Shown here: positions 15,175 to 24,310 of the stretch, one piece after another | Layout: every line of letters starts with the position of its first letter | Position numbering within the stretch: the first letter of the stretch is position 1 | Source of the DNA: Microtetraspora glauca | GTDB taxonomy: Bacteria > Actinomycetota > Actinomycetes > Streptosporangiales > Streptosporangiaceae | DNA length: 64,000 nucleotides | Assembly (NCBI GenBank): GCA_001570385.1 | Contig: BBYL01000010.1 | Location: 248,001-312,000, forward strand | Direction: 5' to 3' | Notes under the pieces: model-generated | Databases searched by the model: none | What the model saw: the letters and a program-made list of their open reading frames with translations, nothing else | Told to the model about the DNA's origin: nothing | Position numbers and translations under genes: made by a program

Positions 15175-16779
15175 CTAAGGGTGGAATTCGAGATCAGGAA
15201 TGACCGTTGTTTCAAGAAGGAGCGGCTCCGTACGCGAACCGAGTTCGGGGACGATGTCGTCGAGAATTCCCACGAGTTCGTGATGGGAGTCCACCCGCGT
15301 CGCGGGGCAGCCGAACGATCGGGCCATCGCCGACAAACTGACCTCGGTGAACGCCGGCCACGGCGCCTTTCCCGCGCCGTTCTTCTCCGCCAGGCGGTCC
15401 ATGACCGCATATCTGCCGTTCGCCAGCACGACGAAAAGCGCGCCGACCCGATAGTGCGCCGCGCTCCACAACGCCTGGATCCCGTAGATGGCCGAGCCGT
15501 CCCCCGTGACCGCCACGACCGGCCGGTACGGCGCGGCCATGCGCACCCCCACCGCCGCGGGAAGGGCGAACCCCAGCCCGCCCATCGCCGCGGAGAGGAA
15601 CCCCAGCGGCCGCCGGGCCGGCATCAACCGGTGCAGATCCGGCCGGGACGACGGCGTCTCCTCCACCACGACCGCATCCGGCGGGAGCCGTACGGCGAGT
15701 TCGTGCATGACATGAGCCGCCCGCAGCGGCTCGCCCGGCCCGGGCGCGGGCGGCGGAACCGGCCGCCCGGTGGCGCCCTCGCCCGCACGTCCGGGAAGCA
15801 GCGCGGCGAGCCGCCCGGCGACGGTGCCGGGGTCGGCCAGGAAGGCCAGTTCGGCGGGGCTGCGGTGCACCTCGGCAGGGTCGTCGCTCACGATCGCGAC
15901 GCGGGTGCCCGGCTCGACCAACGGCCCCGGCTCGTACGGATACTGGCGGAAGACCGGGGCGCCGACGGCCAGGACGGCGTCGTGCCTCCCGAGCGCGCCG
16001 CGCAGCCCGGCACGGCCGGCGGGCAGGATCCCGGCGAACAGCGGATGGTCCTGGGGGAAGCCCGCCCTCGCTCCGAAGGACTCCTGCCACACCGGGCAGC
16101 CGAGCCGCTCGGCGAGCGCGACCAGCCCCTCCCAGCCTCGCGGCGAGTCCGCGCCGGAACCGGTGACGATGACCGGCGACGCGGCGCCCTCCAGCAGCGC
16201 GACGAGCGGCGCGAGATCGCCGTCGTCCACGGCGACCGGCCGCGCCACGACGTCCGGGGCCGCGACGACCGTGCCGTCCCACTCCGCCGACCAGTCGTCC
16301 ATCGGGACGATCACCAGCGCCGGGCCACGGCCGGTGACCGCCTCGTGGCCCGCGCGGGCGATCGCGCCCGGCACGTCCTGGGCGCGGGCCGGCTGGTCCA
16401 CCCAGACGGGGTAGTCCCCCGCCAGCCCGTGGAGCCGCCCGGCCAGGAAGGGTTCGAGCGCGAGATGCCTGCGGTCCTGCTGGCCCACGACGACCACGAC
16501 GGGCGCGCGGTTGACCCTGGCCGTCGCGATCGCGCCGACCGCGTTGCCGAGCCCGGCGGTCGTGTGCAGCAGCGCGAGCGCCGGACGTTCACGCGCGAGC
16601 GCCCACCCGGTCGCCATCCCGACGACGGACCCCTCGTGCAGGGCGAGCACGAACTCCAGGTCCTCCGGCAACCCGGTCAGCAGCGGAACCTCCGTGGACC
16701 CCGGATTGCTGAATATCGTCGTCATGCCCGTACGACGCAGTACGTCGAACGTCGCATCCCTGACTGTCACAAACGTCAC
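15175..16779 (-). CDS. mdlC: thiamine-diphosphate enzyme, benzoylformate decarboxylase-like
   Basis: A 534-residue ThDP enzyme. The N-terminal PYR domain includes TIFSNPGSTEVPLL and the catalytic Glu in ALHEGSVVGMATG. The central Rossmann domain follows. The C-terminal PP domain shows the metal motif GDGSAIYGIQALW followed by ANGRYAVM. The order and the start (MTFVTVRDATFDVLRR) match benzoylformate decarboxylases of the mandelate pathway better than acetolactate synthases. It would convert phenylglyoxylate-type 2-oxo acids to aldehydes. A downstream CynX-type transporter may handle the substrate. No mandelate dehydrogenase is present in the window. Confidence 0.85.
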   Translation of the reverse strand: MTFVTVRDATFDVLRRTGMTTIFSNPGSTEVPLLTGLPEDLEFVLALHEGSVVGMATGWALARERPALALLHTTAGLGNAVGAIATARVNRAPVVVVVGQQDRRHLALEPFLAGRLHGLAGDYPVWVDQPARAQDVPGAIARAGHEAVTGRGPALVIVPMDDWSAEWDGTVVAAPDVVARPVAVDDGDLAPLVALLEGAASPVIVTGSGADSPRGWEGLVALAERLGCPVWQESFGARAGFPQDHPLFAGILPAGRAGLRGALGRHDAVLAVGAPVFRQYPYEPGPLVEPGTRVAIVSDDPAEVHRSPAELAFLADPGTVAGRLAALLPGRAGEGATGRPVPPPAPGPGEPLRAAHVMHELAVRLPPDAVVVEETPSSRPDLHRLMPARRPLGFLSAAMGGLGFALPAAVGVRMAAPYRPVVAVTGDGSAIYGIQALWSAAHYRVGALFVVLANGRYAVMDRLAEKNGAGKAPWPAFTEVSLSAMARSFGCPATRVDSHHELVGILDDIVPELGSRTEPLLLETTVIPDLEFHP

Positions 16780-17286
16780 GAAAATCCCACCTCTGGCACG
16801 TTGGAGAGCTGCCGGTGATCCCCAGGACAGTCGACGAGTGCGATCCGCTGACGCCGGGCCGGGCGCAGCAGGAGCTTGTACGACCTACGCACACCCACCT
16901 CCCACCCCCGGTAACCAGACCGCCACGCTGTCGACACGCACCGACCGACTCCGGAGGAGAGGGAGCGCGGATTCCCCCGGCCGACCGACGCAGGCGGCCC
17001 CCTCCGCGTGAACCTGATGCCCACGCAGTTCGGCGAAGCGGGCGATGGCGATCCGCTGCCGCATGCCGACGAGGAGCTGCCAACAAGTACTCCAGATGTT
17101 CGCTATGCGAACGAGAGTTCTCTCTGCGGAAATCCTGAGTGGAAGCTACGCCGGGGTTGATCTTCCAGTCAACAACACGACGCATTCGTTCGTCGTGCGC
17201 ACGACTCCTGCCGATCCGCGCACCACCATCCCCTCGAACGGCGCACCGCCCCGCCGACGCGTCCCGCGGGAGTCCGGCTCTCGATT
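16780..17286. promoter_or_regulatory. 500-bp intergenic region between mdlC-like gene and lacI
   Basis: No convincing gene on either strand. It holds a perfect palindrome GTTCGC-TAT-GCGAAC at 17098-17112, similar in form to IclR-type operators that often control aromatic catabolism, about 320 bp upstream of the mdlC-like start. No iclR gene is present here. A possible 59-codon reading frame on the minus strand around 16880-17070 shows no family resemblance. Confidence 0.45.
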
Positions 17287-17300
17287 TGACAACGTTGTCA
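17287..17300. promoter_or_regulatory. LacI-family operator in front of its own gene
   Basis: TGACAACGTTGTCA is a perfect 14-bp palindrome. It overlaps a TTGACA-like -35 element and lies about 30-40 bp before the regulator start, consistent with autorepression. The same sequence recurs upstream of the sugar-binding protein gene. Confidence 0.88.
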
Positions 17301-17329
17301 CCGCCTCTGAAATGCGGGATGATCCGGAC

Positions 17330-18352
17330 GTGCCAGAGACGAGACGCGGTCGCCCGACCATGAACGACGTCGCCGCCGCCGCAGGGGTCGCGCTCAAGAC
17401 CGTGTCGAGAGTCGTCAACAACGAGCCCGGCGTGAACGCCACCACCGCGGAGCGGGTCCACGCCGCCATCGAGCGCCTCGGCTACCGGCGCAACGACGGC
17501 GCCAGGACGCTGCGCCGCGGTCGCACCGCCAGCATCGGCCTGGTGATCGAGGACGTCGCCGATCCGTTCTACTCCGGGCTCAGCAGGGCGGTCGAGGACG
17601 TCGCGCTCGACGAGGGCTGCCTCGTCTTCACCGGATCGTCCGGCGAGGACGCCTCGCGGGAGCGCGAGCTCGTGCTCGCCTTCTGCGCGCGACGCGTCGA
17701 CGGGCTGATCATCGTGCCCGCCGGAACCGACCACGACTACCTCACACCCGAGATCGACGCCGGGATCGCGGCCGTCTTCGCCGACCGGCCGCCCGGAGCG
17801 GGCCCCGACGCGGACACGGTCGTCTGCGACAACGCGGGCGGCGCCCGCGTCGGCACCGAGCATCTCCTCGCCCACGGGCACCGCCGCATCGCCTTCCTCG
17901 CCGACTCGCCGTCGATCTTCACGGCGACCGAGCGGCTGCGCGGCTATCGGGAGGCCCTCGCCTCCGCCGGCCTGCCGTACGACGAGGAACTGGTCGCCAT
18001 GGCCCCGCCCGGCCGGGCCCGCGCGCTCGCCGACCTGGAACGCCTCTTCAGGCTCGCCGATCCCCCGACCGCGCTGTTCACCGGAAACGGCCGGACCACC
18101 GTCGCCACCCTCCGTGCCCTGGCCGCCCCCATCACGCACGGCCCTCCGGTGGCCGTCGTCGGGTTCGACGACTTCGAACTGGCCGACCTGCTGGGGATCA
18201 CCGTGGTCGCGCAGGACCCGGCCCGACTGGGCCGCGTGGCGGCGGAGCTGCTGTTCCGCCGCCTGGCCGGCGAGAGCGGCCCTCCTCAGCGGCTGGAGCT
18301 GCCCACACGCCTCGTCGTACGCGGCTCGGGCGAGCTGCCGCTTCGCGGCTGA
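17330..18352 (+). CDS. LacI-family transcriptional regulator
   Basis: About 340 residues. The HTH reads TMNDVAAAAGVALKTVSRVVNNEP, followed by the minor-groove hinge helix region, then a periplasmic-binding-like domain (IGLVIEDVADPFYSGL, VVGFDDFELAD). Starts at ATG 17312 or GTG 17330 are both possible; GTG gives the usual short lead before the HTH. The operator TGACAACGTTGTCA precedes both this gene and the ABC importer operon that converges on it from the right, so it most likely represses that operon and itself until the imported sugar binds. Confidence 0.93.
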   Translation: MPETRRGRPTMNDVAAAAGVALKTVSRVVNNEPGVNATTAERVHAAIERLGYRRNDGARTLRRGRTASIGLVIEDVADPFYSGLSRAVEDVALDEGCLVFTGSSGEDASRERELVLAFCARRVDGLIIVPAGTDHDYLTPEIDAGIAAVFADRPPGAGPDADTVVCDNAGGARVGTEHLLAHGHRRIAFLADSPSIFTATERLRGYREALASAGLPYDEELVAMAPPGRARALADLERLFRLADPPTALFTGNGRTTVATLRALAAPITHGPPVAVVGFDDFELADLLGITVVAQDPARLGRVAAELLFRRLAGESGPPQRLELPTRLVVRGSGELPLRG

Positions 18353-18394
18353 CCGGGGAACGACCCCTGATCAGGATCACCCGCCGGTCGGCTC

Positions 18395-19267
18395 TCAGCC
18401 CTTGAGGGCTCCGGCCATGAGGCCGCGCATGAAGAACCGGCCCAGCAGGACGTACACGACCATGGTGGGGACGGACGCCAGGATCGCGGCGGCCATCTGC
18501 TGGCTGTACGGCACGGTCTGGGCCCCGGCGATGTTGTTGAGCATGACGGTGGTCGGCCACGAGGTCGGCGCGGTGAGGAAGACGGCGAACAGGAAGTCGT
18601 TCCACATCGACGTGAACTGCCAGATGATCACCACGGCGAACGCCGGGCCGGAGACCGGCAGGATGATCGACCAGAATGTCCGGAGCATGCCCGCGCCGTC
18701 GACCCGGGACGCCTCGATGAGCTCGTCGGGGATCGTCACGTAGTAGTTCCGGAAGATCAGCGTGCAGATCGGGATGCCGTACACGACGTGGGCGAGCGTC
18801 AGCCCCGGGATGCCGCCGTAGACGCCGAGGTTCACCATGAGCTGGACGAGAGGGATCATCACCCCCTGGTATGGGATGAACATCCCGAACAGGAACAGGG
18901 TGAACACGACGTCGGCCCCGGGGAAGCGCCATTTGGACAGCACGTACCCGTTCATCGAGCCGAGCACGGCGGAGATCAGCGACCCCGGCACGGCGAGCAG
19001 GACGCTGTTGACGATGCCCGGTTCGAGTTTCTCCCAGGCGATGCTCCACGCCTCGGTCGTCCAGACCTTCGGCAGGTTCCACGCCTGGCCGGGGTCGGCC
19101 TCCGACAGCGGCTTGAAGCTGGTCACCAGCAGCACGTAGACGGGGATCAGGAACACCACGACGAAGATCAGCAGCAGCGCGAGCCGCACCCACCGGGCGA
19201 CGGCGGCCCGTTGCCTGGCCCGATCCGCCGGGGCCGCGTGCCGTACGGCCTCCTGCGCTACGCTCAT
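18395..19267 (-). CDS. sugar ABC transporter permease, MalG type
   Basis: A 290-residue inner-membrane permease with six predicted helices. It is the C-terminal partner of a CUT1 pair. The EAA coupling loop is visible (ELIEASRVDGAGMLRTFWSI), which contacts the ATPase. Its ATG overlaps the stop of the upstream permease as ATGA. No ATPase gene belongs to the operon; actinomycetes commonly energise such importers with a shared MsiK-type ATPase encoded elsewhere. Confidence 0.93.
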   Translation of the reverse strand: MSVAQEAVRHAAPADRARQRAAVARWVRLALLLIFVVVFLIPVYVLLVTSFKPLSEADPGQAWNLPKVWTTEAWSIAWEKLEPGIVNSVLLAVPGSLISAVLGSMNGYVLSKWRFPGADVVFTLFLFGMFIPYQGVMIPLVQLMVNLGVYGGIPGLTLAHVVYGIPICTLIFRNYYVTIPDELIEASRVDGAGMLRTFWSIILPVSGPAFAVVIIWQFTSMWNDFLFAVFLTAPTSWPTTVMLNNIAGAQTVPYSQQMAAAILASVPTMVVYVLLGRFFMRGLMAGALKG

Positions 19268-20157
19268 GACCGCTTCCCCTTGCGCGCGTTCCACACCAGA
19301 TACGGGACGACGAAGACGGCGACGGAGATCACGATGTACGACGCGATCGTGGCCCCCTTGGCCGGGTCGTGCGAGTCGAAGACGGCCGTCCACATGAAGA
19401 TGGCGGGCACGTCGGTGATGATCTGCTTGCCGGACACCGCCACGATCAGGTCGAAGACCTTCAGCGAGATGTGCCCGAGGATGATCAGGGCGGACAGGGT
19501 CACCGGGCGCAGCATCGGCAGCACGATGTGCCGGTAGACCTGCCACTCCCCGCACCCGTCGACCCTGGCGGACTCGCGCAGCTCGTCGGGTACGCCGCGG
19601 AAACCCGCGAGGAACAATGCCATGACATATCCGGACATCTGCCAGATCGCGGGGATCGCCATCGCGGCCATCCCCCAGTCCGGGTCGCGGAACCACTGCC
19701 ATTGCAGGAAGTCCAGCCCCAGATAGTGGAACAGGCTGTTCAGGCCGACCGCGCGCTCCCCCGTGCCGCTGTTCATCAGCCACCGCCAGACCACGCCGGT
19801 GGCGATGAAGGAGACGGCCATGGGGAACAGGTAGACCGCCCGGAACCCGCTCTCGCCGCGGATCCCCTTCTCCATCAGGAAGGCCAGGAGCCAGCCGAGG
19901 ACGAGCGCCCCTCCGACGAAGACGACCGTGAAGACGATCGCGTGCCGGACCGAGATGCCCCAGCGCTCCTGATCCCAGATGGCGGTGAAGTTCTCCAGGC
20001 CGACGAAGCTCCCCTGGGAGATCTCGTCGTGCTGGTCGGTCATCGCGACCTTGAGGTTCCAGCCGAGCAGGCCGTACACGAAGACCGCGACGGCGACGAT
20101 CGACGGCGTTACCAGGAGCAGTCCGGGCAGCCACCTGCGTACCCGCGTCACTCGCAC
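19264..20157 (-). CDS. sugar ABC transporter permease, MalF type
   Basis: A 297-residue permease with six helices and the EAA loop ELRESARVDGCGEWQVYRHI. It starts at GTG and lies about 80 bp downstream of the binding-protein gene. With the second permease it forms the channel heterodimer. Residue pattern in helix 1 and the KVAMTDQHD loop resemble glucose or oligosaccharide CUT1 systems. Confidence 0.92.
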   Translation of the reverse strand: MRVTRVRRWLPGLLLVTPSIVAVAVFVYGLLGWNLKVAMTDQHDEISQGSFVGLENFTAIWDQERWGISVRHAIVFTVVFVGGALVLGWLLAFLMEKGIRGESGFRAVYLFPMAVSFIATGVVWRWLMNSGTGERAVGLNSLFHYLGLDFLQWQWFRDPDWGMAAMAIPAIWQMSGYVMALFLAGFRGVPDELRESARVDGCGEWQVYRHIVLPMLRPVTLSALIILGHISLKVFDLIVAVSGKQIITDVPAIFMWTAVFDSHDPAKGATIASYIVISVAVFVVPYLVWNARKGKRS

Positions 20158-20236
20158 CTCTCAACGTCGAGTACGGCCCGCGCCGGCCGGCGCGGAGGGC
20201 GTCCGGCGCGGCGCGAGCCGTACAAGGGGGGTCAAC

Positions 20237-21523
20237 TCACTGGCCGCTGTTCTTGGCGGCGGCGATCAGTGCCTGCTGGAACTTGGCCACGTCCTGGTCC
20301 TGCTGGAAGAGGCCGACCGCGTCGTTGATCGCGGTACGCCAGGCGTCGTTCGCGACGACACCGTGCTGGATGGAGCCGGCCAGCTTGGCGCTCGCCCACT
20401 GGTCGAGATCCCAGGCGAGGTAGTCCTGGTAGAGCGACTTGTCGGCGTCCTTGCGGGCCGGGATGGAGCCCTTCTTGGGGTTGAAGGCGTCCTGGCCCTC
20501 CTTGCTGGCGGCGACCTTCAGCCACGCCACCGCTCCGTCCCTGTTGGGAGCGCCCTTGGGCAGGGTGAAGCTGTCCGACAGCCACATGAAGGTGCCGTCC
20601 GTACCCGGAGACGCCGCCCAGTCGAAGTCGGTCTTGGACTGCTTGCCCAGGCCGCCGTCCGGCGGGTTGTGGAAGTAGCCGTAGGCCCAGTCGCCCATGA
20701 TGTTGAACGCGGCCTCGCCGTCGGCGACCTGCTTGGCCGCGGGCTGCCAGTCCTCCTGCGGCGTCCCGGCGTACGACAGGATGGTCTTGAAGTTCTCCAG
20801 CGCCTTCGTCACGTTCGCGCCGGACCAGTCGGCGTTCGCCGTCCAGAGCTCGTTGTACGCGTCGGTGCCGAGCGAGCCGAGCATGACGCTCTCCAGCAGG
20901 TGGACGGCGGTCCACTGCGAGCCGATCGAGAGCGGGATCTTGCCCGTCTTCTTCACCTTGCCGAGGTCGGCGATGAACTCGTCGATCGTCTTGGGCGCCT
21001 CGGAGATCCCGGCCGCCTTGAGGACCGACGGGTTGAACCACAGGACGTTGGACCTGTGGATGTTCACCGGCACCGAATAGACCTGGCCCTGGACCGAGAT
21101 CTGGTCGATCAGCTCCTGGGGCAGGACGTCCTTCAGCTTGAGCTCGTCATAAAGGAAGTTCAGCGGCTCCAGCTTGCCCGCCTTGATGTATCCCTGCAGC
21201 TCGGCGCCGGCGTGCCCCTGGAAGGTGTCCGGAGGCTGGTTGGCCTGGAGCTTGCTGGAAAGCAGCGCGCGGGCCTGGTCTCCGGAGCCGCCCGCGACGG
21301 CCGCGTCATAGAACGTGAAGCCGGGATTGCCCTTCTCGAAGATCTCCCGCATGGCCTTCAGTCCGTCGGCCTCGCCGGGGCCCGTCCACCAGGAGAAGAC
21401 CTCGACTTTCTTCTGCCCGGACTGCCCGCCTCCGGCGGCCTTGTCGTCGCTTCCTCCGCAGGCCGTGAGGGTGAGCAGACCGGCCACCGAGACCGCCACG
21501 GCCGCCAACCACCGTCGTCTCAT
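20237..21523 (-). CDS. extracellular sugar-binding lipoprotein (COG1653)
   Basis: A 428-residue solute-binding protein. The lipobox LTLTAC places the lipidated Cys at residue 22. The mature N-terminus (VEVFSWWTGPGEADGLKAM) and the pattern SSKLQANQPPDTFQGHAGAE are typical of glucose/mannose-type CUT1 binding proteins. It is the first gene of the operon binding protein–permease–permease, whose promoter region holds a 16-bp LacI-type palindrome. A monosaccharide substrate is inferred from resemblance only. Confidence 0.93.
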   Translation of the reverse strand: MRRRWLAAVAVSVAGLLTLTACGGSDDKAAGGGQSGQKKVEVFSWWTGPGEADGLKAMREIFEKGNPGFTFYDAAVAGGSGDQARALLSSKLQANQPPDTFQGHAGAELQGYIKAGKLEPLNFLYDELKLKDVLPQELIDQISVQGQVYSVPVNIHRSNVLWFNPSVLKAAGISEAPKTIDEFIADLGKVKKTGKIPLSIGSQWTAVHLLESVMLGSLGTDAYNELWTANADWSGANVTKALENFKTILSYAGTPQEDWQPAAKQVADGEAAFNIMGDWAYGYFHNPPDGGLGKQSKTDFDWAASPGTDGTFMWLSDSFTLPKGAPNRDGAVAWLKVAASKEGQDAFNPKKGSIPARKDADKSLYQDYLAWDLDQWASAKLAGSIQHGVVANDAWRTAINDAVGLFQQDQDVAKFQQALIAAAKNSGQ

Positions 21524-21571
21524 CGCACATCCCTTCGGGGTGTGGTCGTCGAAAATCCTTACCCCCGAGAA

Positions 21572-21587
21572 CTGACAACGTTGTCAG
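21572..21587. promoter_or_regulatory. LacI-family operator upstream of the sugar ABC operon
   Basis: CTGACAACGTTGTCAG, a perfect 16-bp palindrome, shares its 14-bp core exactly with the site before the lacI gene. It lies about 50 bp upstream of the binding-protein start. Confidence 0.92.
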
Positions 21588-21828
21588 CAAGAACCTTTAT
21601 CAACCCATCTCGCACCATCGGGCGTCAAGGGATGTGCGGCTACGCCCGGATAACGTCTCCGCATACCGCCGGGGCGCCGGCCCCGCGTACGCGCCGCGGG
21701 GCTCCGCGTACCACCGGGCGGGCCGCCCCATGCCGACGCGCGGGAGGGATTCGCCTGTCTCCGGGGACGTGTTCCTGGCGACCCGCCGCCGATGGCGAAA
21801 TGTCAGTGACCCTCGTCACACTGCTGCC

Positions 21829-23823
21829 ATGACTGTCACGCGGGGGGCGGGCACAGGGGCGAGCCCGGAAACAGGCCCCACATCAGGACCAGGATCGTCG
21901 TCGGAGCCCGGCAGACAGCAGGCGGACGCGGAGGCCGAGGCGGGCGGGCAATCCCGGCCGGAGGACCTTCCGGACTTCTCCGACCTCACGCCGAATCGCT
22001 GGCACGAACACGACGACATAATGCGCAACATCGGCTTCCTCACCATCGCACGGCGGCTGCCCGCGCTGATCGGCCAGGCCGTGCGCATGGCGTGGGAGGC
22101 CGGCCGCCGCGACACGGTCGCCACGATCGGGCTCAGCCTGCTCGCCGGCGTCTTCACCGCGTTCGGGCTGCTGGCCACAACCGGCGTGCTGCAGGCCCTG
22201 CTGGCGGCGGGGCCGACACCCGAGCGGGTACGCGCGGCGCTGCCCGCGCTGCTCGCCGTCGGCGCGGCGGCGACCATACGCACCAGCCTGCAGGCAGGCG
22301 CCAACTGGGCGCAGGCGCGGCTCGAACCCCAGGTGAGCCGCATCGCCGAGAAGCGGCTCTATGGCGTGACCAGCGACGTCGAGCTGATCCGCTTCGACGG
22401 CTCCGACTTCCACGACGCGCTTCAGCGAGCCCAGACACGCGGCGTCGGATCGTCCGACGCGGTGGTCGACTCGACGATCGACGTGCTGACCTCGGCCATC
22501 GGCCTCATCGCGGCGGCGGGCGTGCTCGGCGTCCTGCACCCGGCGCTGCTGCCGCTGCTCGTCGTCGCCGTCCTGCCCGACGCCTGGGCCACGGTGCGCG
22601 CCGCCCGCATGCGCTACACCACGATGTTGTCGCTGGTTCCCAACTACCGCCGCAAGTGGATCATCAGCGAGCTGCTCAGCGCGCGATCGACCGCGGCCGA
22701 GGTGCGCTCCTTCACCATGCGGGGATTCCTGCTCGAGGTCTACGACCGGGTCGCCCGCGCCGAGCAGGCGGTCCTGATCGCTCTGGCCCGGCGGCAGACG
22801 TTCGCCCGGCTCGTCGGCGAGGCGTTGGGCGGGCTCGGCACCGCCCTGGTCTACATCGCGCTCGGGTTGCTCCTCGCCCTCGGCGCGGTCCCGCTCGCCG
22901 TCGCGGGCACCGCCGTGCTGGCGATCCGCTCGGGCCAGTCGTCCCTGGCGAGCCTGCTGTTCGCCGTGAACCGCCTCTACGAGAACGGGCTCTACTTCAC
23001 CGACTTCGTCGACTTCTGCGCGAGCGCGGGGTCGGAGCGCACGCCGGAGCGGCGGGAGGCGCCGCCCGGGGAGTTCCAGCGGATCACCGTCGAGGACGTC
23101 AGCTTCACCTATCCGGGATCGGAGACTCCGGCGCTGCGCGGCGTGTCGATCCGGATCGACCGAGGCGAGGTCATCGCGCTCGTCGGCGAGAACGGCTCGG
23201 GCAAGACCACCCTGTCGCGGATCCTGGCCGGGCTGTACGTCCCGGACGGCGGCCGGGTCCTGTGGGACGCCACCGACCTGCGCGACGTGGATCCACAGCT
23301 GCTGCGCGGCCGGATCGCGGTGATCGCCCAAGACCACAGCCACTGGCCGTTGAACGCCCGGCACAACATCACGATGGGCACCGAGAAGGGCGAGGACGCG
23401 GTGCGCCGGGCGGCCGAGGTCGCGGGCGCGGACGAGGTCATCGCGGAGCTGCCACTCGGCTACCGCACCCTCCTCGACAAGCGGTTCAAGGACGGCCACG
23501 AGCTGTCGGGCGGTCAGTGGCAGCGGATCGCCGTCGCCCGCGGCTTCTATCGGGACGCGCCGCTGCTGATCTGCGACGAGCCGACGGCCGCGCTCGACGC
23601 CCGGGCCGAGCACGCGCTCTTCGAACGGATCAGGGAGCACGCGGACGGGCGCACCGTGGTGCTGATCACGCACCGGATGGCCAGCGTGCGTTACGCCGAC
23701 CGGATCTACGTCCTCGACCACGGAAAGGTGGCCGAGGACGGCACGCACGCCGAGCTCATGGCGCGCTCCGGCATCTACGCCGAGCTCTACAACCTCCAGG
23801 CCGAGGCATACCGCACCACCTGA
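21829..23823 (+). CDS. ABC exporter with fused membrane and ATPase domains
   Basis: A 664-residue half-transporter. After a Gly/Ser/Glu-rich N-terminal tail of about 60 residues come about six helices (roughly residues 80-380) and an ATPase domain with Walker A (GENGSGKTT), signature (LSGGQWQRIA), Walker B (LLICDEPTAALD) and the switch His (LITHRMAS). It has no C39 peptidase domain. The sequence resembles actinomycete exporters found near peptide natural-product genes, but no precursor or modifying enzyme is adjacent here. ATG 21829 was chosen because the upstream part of the ORF lacks coding character. Confidence 0.9.
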   Translation: MTVTRGAGTGASPETGPTSGPGSSSEPGRQQADAEAEAGGQSRPEDLPDFSDLTPNRWHEHDDIMRNIGFLTIARRLPALIGQAVRMAWEAGRRDTVATIGLSLLAGVFTAFGLLATTGVLQALLAAGPTPERVRAALPALLAVGAAATIRTSLQAGANWAQARLEPQVSRIAEKRLYGVTSDVELIRFDGSDFHDALQRAQTRGVGSSDAVVDSTIDVLTSAIGLIAAAGVLGVLHPALLPLLVVAVLPDAWATVRAARMRYTTMLSLVPNYRRKWIISELLSARSTAAEVRSFTMRGFLLEVYDRVARAEQAVLIALARRQTFARLVGEALGGLGTALVYIALGLLLALGAVPLAVAGTAVLAIRSGQSSLASLLFAVNRLYENGLYFTDFVDFCASAGSERTPERREAPPGEFQRITVEDVSFTYPGSETPALRGVSIRIDRGEVIALVGENGSGKTTLSRILAGLYVPDGGRVLWDATDLRDVDPQLLRGRIAVIAQDHSHWPLNARHNITMGTEKGEDAVRRAAEVAGADEVIAELPLGYRTLLDKRFKDGHELSGGQWQRIAVARGFYRDAPLLICDEPTAALDARAEHALFERIREHADGRTVVLITHRMASVRYADRIYVLDHGKVAEDGTHAELMARSGIYAELYNLQAEAYRTT

Positions 23824-23824
23824 G

Positions 23825-24238
23825 TCAGGAGGCGCGCTCGTCCTCGCACGCGTAGAGCGCGTCGGGGATGGCCAGCACGTCCCGGTAGTACTGGATCTTG
23901 CGCTGGATCGCCCCCTGCTTCTGCCGCAGGGCGGCGATCTGGTCCTCGACCGCCCGGTCGTGTGCCGCGAGCAGCGCGATCCGGTCACGGATGGTGTGCT
24001 CGCCCTCGCGGGTGAGCTCGGCGAAGCGCAGCATCTCGGCGATCGACATGCCGGTGTCCCGCAGGCACCGGATCATGCCCAGCCAGCCGACGTCGCCGTC
24101 GCTGAAGCGGCGCTGCCCGGCGGCGTTGCGCTCGATCGGTTCCAGCAGCCCTATTCGCTCGTAGTAGCGGAGCGTGTCCAGGCTGAACCCCGTCTCCTCC
24201 GCCACCTGTCCCGGTGTGTACGCAGTCACCCGCCCCAT
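23825..24238 (-). CDS. MerR-family regulator
   Basis: A 137-residue regulator. The N-terminal winged HTH reads YTPGQVAEETGFSLDTLRYY, with the family wing ERIGLLEPIERN, followed by the long dimerisation helix (DRAVEDQIAALRQKQGAIQR). No metal-binding Cys cluster is seen, so it resembles redox- or metabolite-sensing members near aldo-keto reductases rather than metal sensors. It is divergent from the aldo-keto reductase with two CTGGAG-N4-CTCCAG boxes between, one over each promoter. Confidence 0.92.
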   Translation of the reverse strand: MGRVTAYTPGQVAEETGFSLDTLRYYERIGLLEPIERNAAGQRRFSDGDVGWLGMIRCLRDTGMSIAEMLRFAELTREGEHTIRDRIALLAAHDRAVEDQIAALRQKQGAIQRKIQYYRDVLAIPDALYACEDERAS

Positions 24239-24244
24239 GGTGGC

Positions 24245-24295
24245 ACCTGGAGTCGGCTCCAGGTCAAGCGGTTTGCGCTGGAGTGCGCTCCAGCG
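24245..24295. promoter_or_regulatory. two MerR operators between divergent genes
   Basis: ACCTGGAGTCGGCTCCAGGT (24245-24264) and the related 8-bp-arm dyad CGCTGGAG-TGCG-CTCCAGCG (24276-24295). Both are perfect and share the core CTGGAG-N4-CTCCAG. The centres are 31 bp apart, three helical turns. Confidence 0.9.
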
Positions 24296-24310
24296 TGCAC
24301 GGTGGGCGAC

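Noticed and set aside
15145..16818. 557-codon plus-strand frame opposite the benzoylformate-decarboxylase-like gene
   Set aside because: The reverse strand encodes an intact ThDP enzyme with all catalytic motifs; the frame is its antisense shadow.
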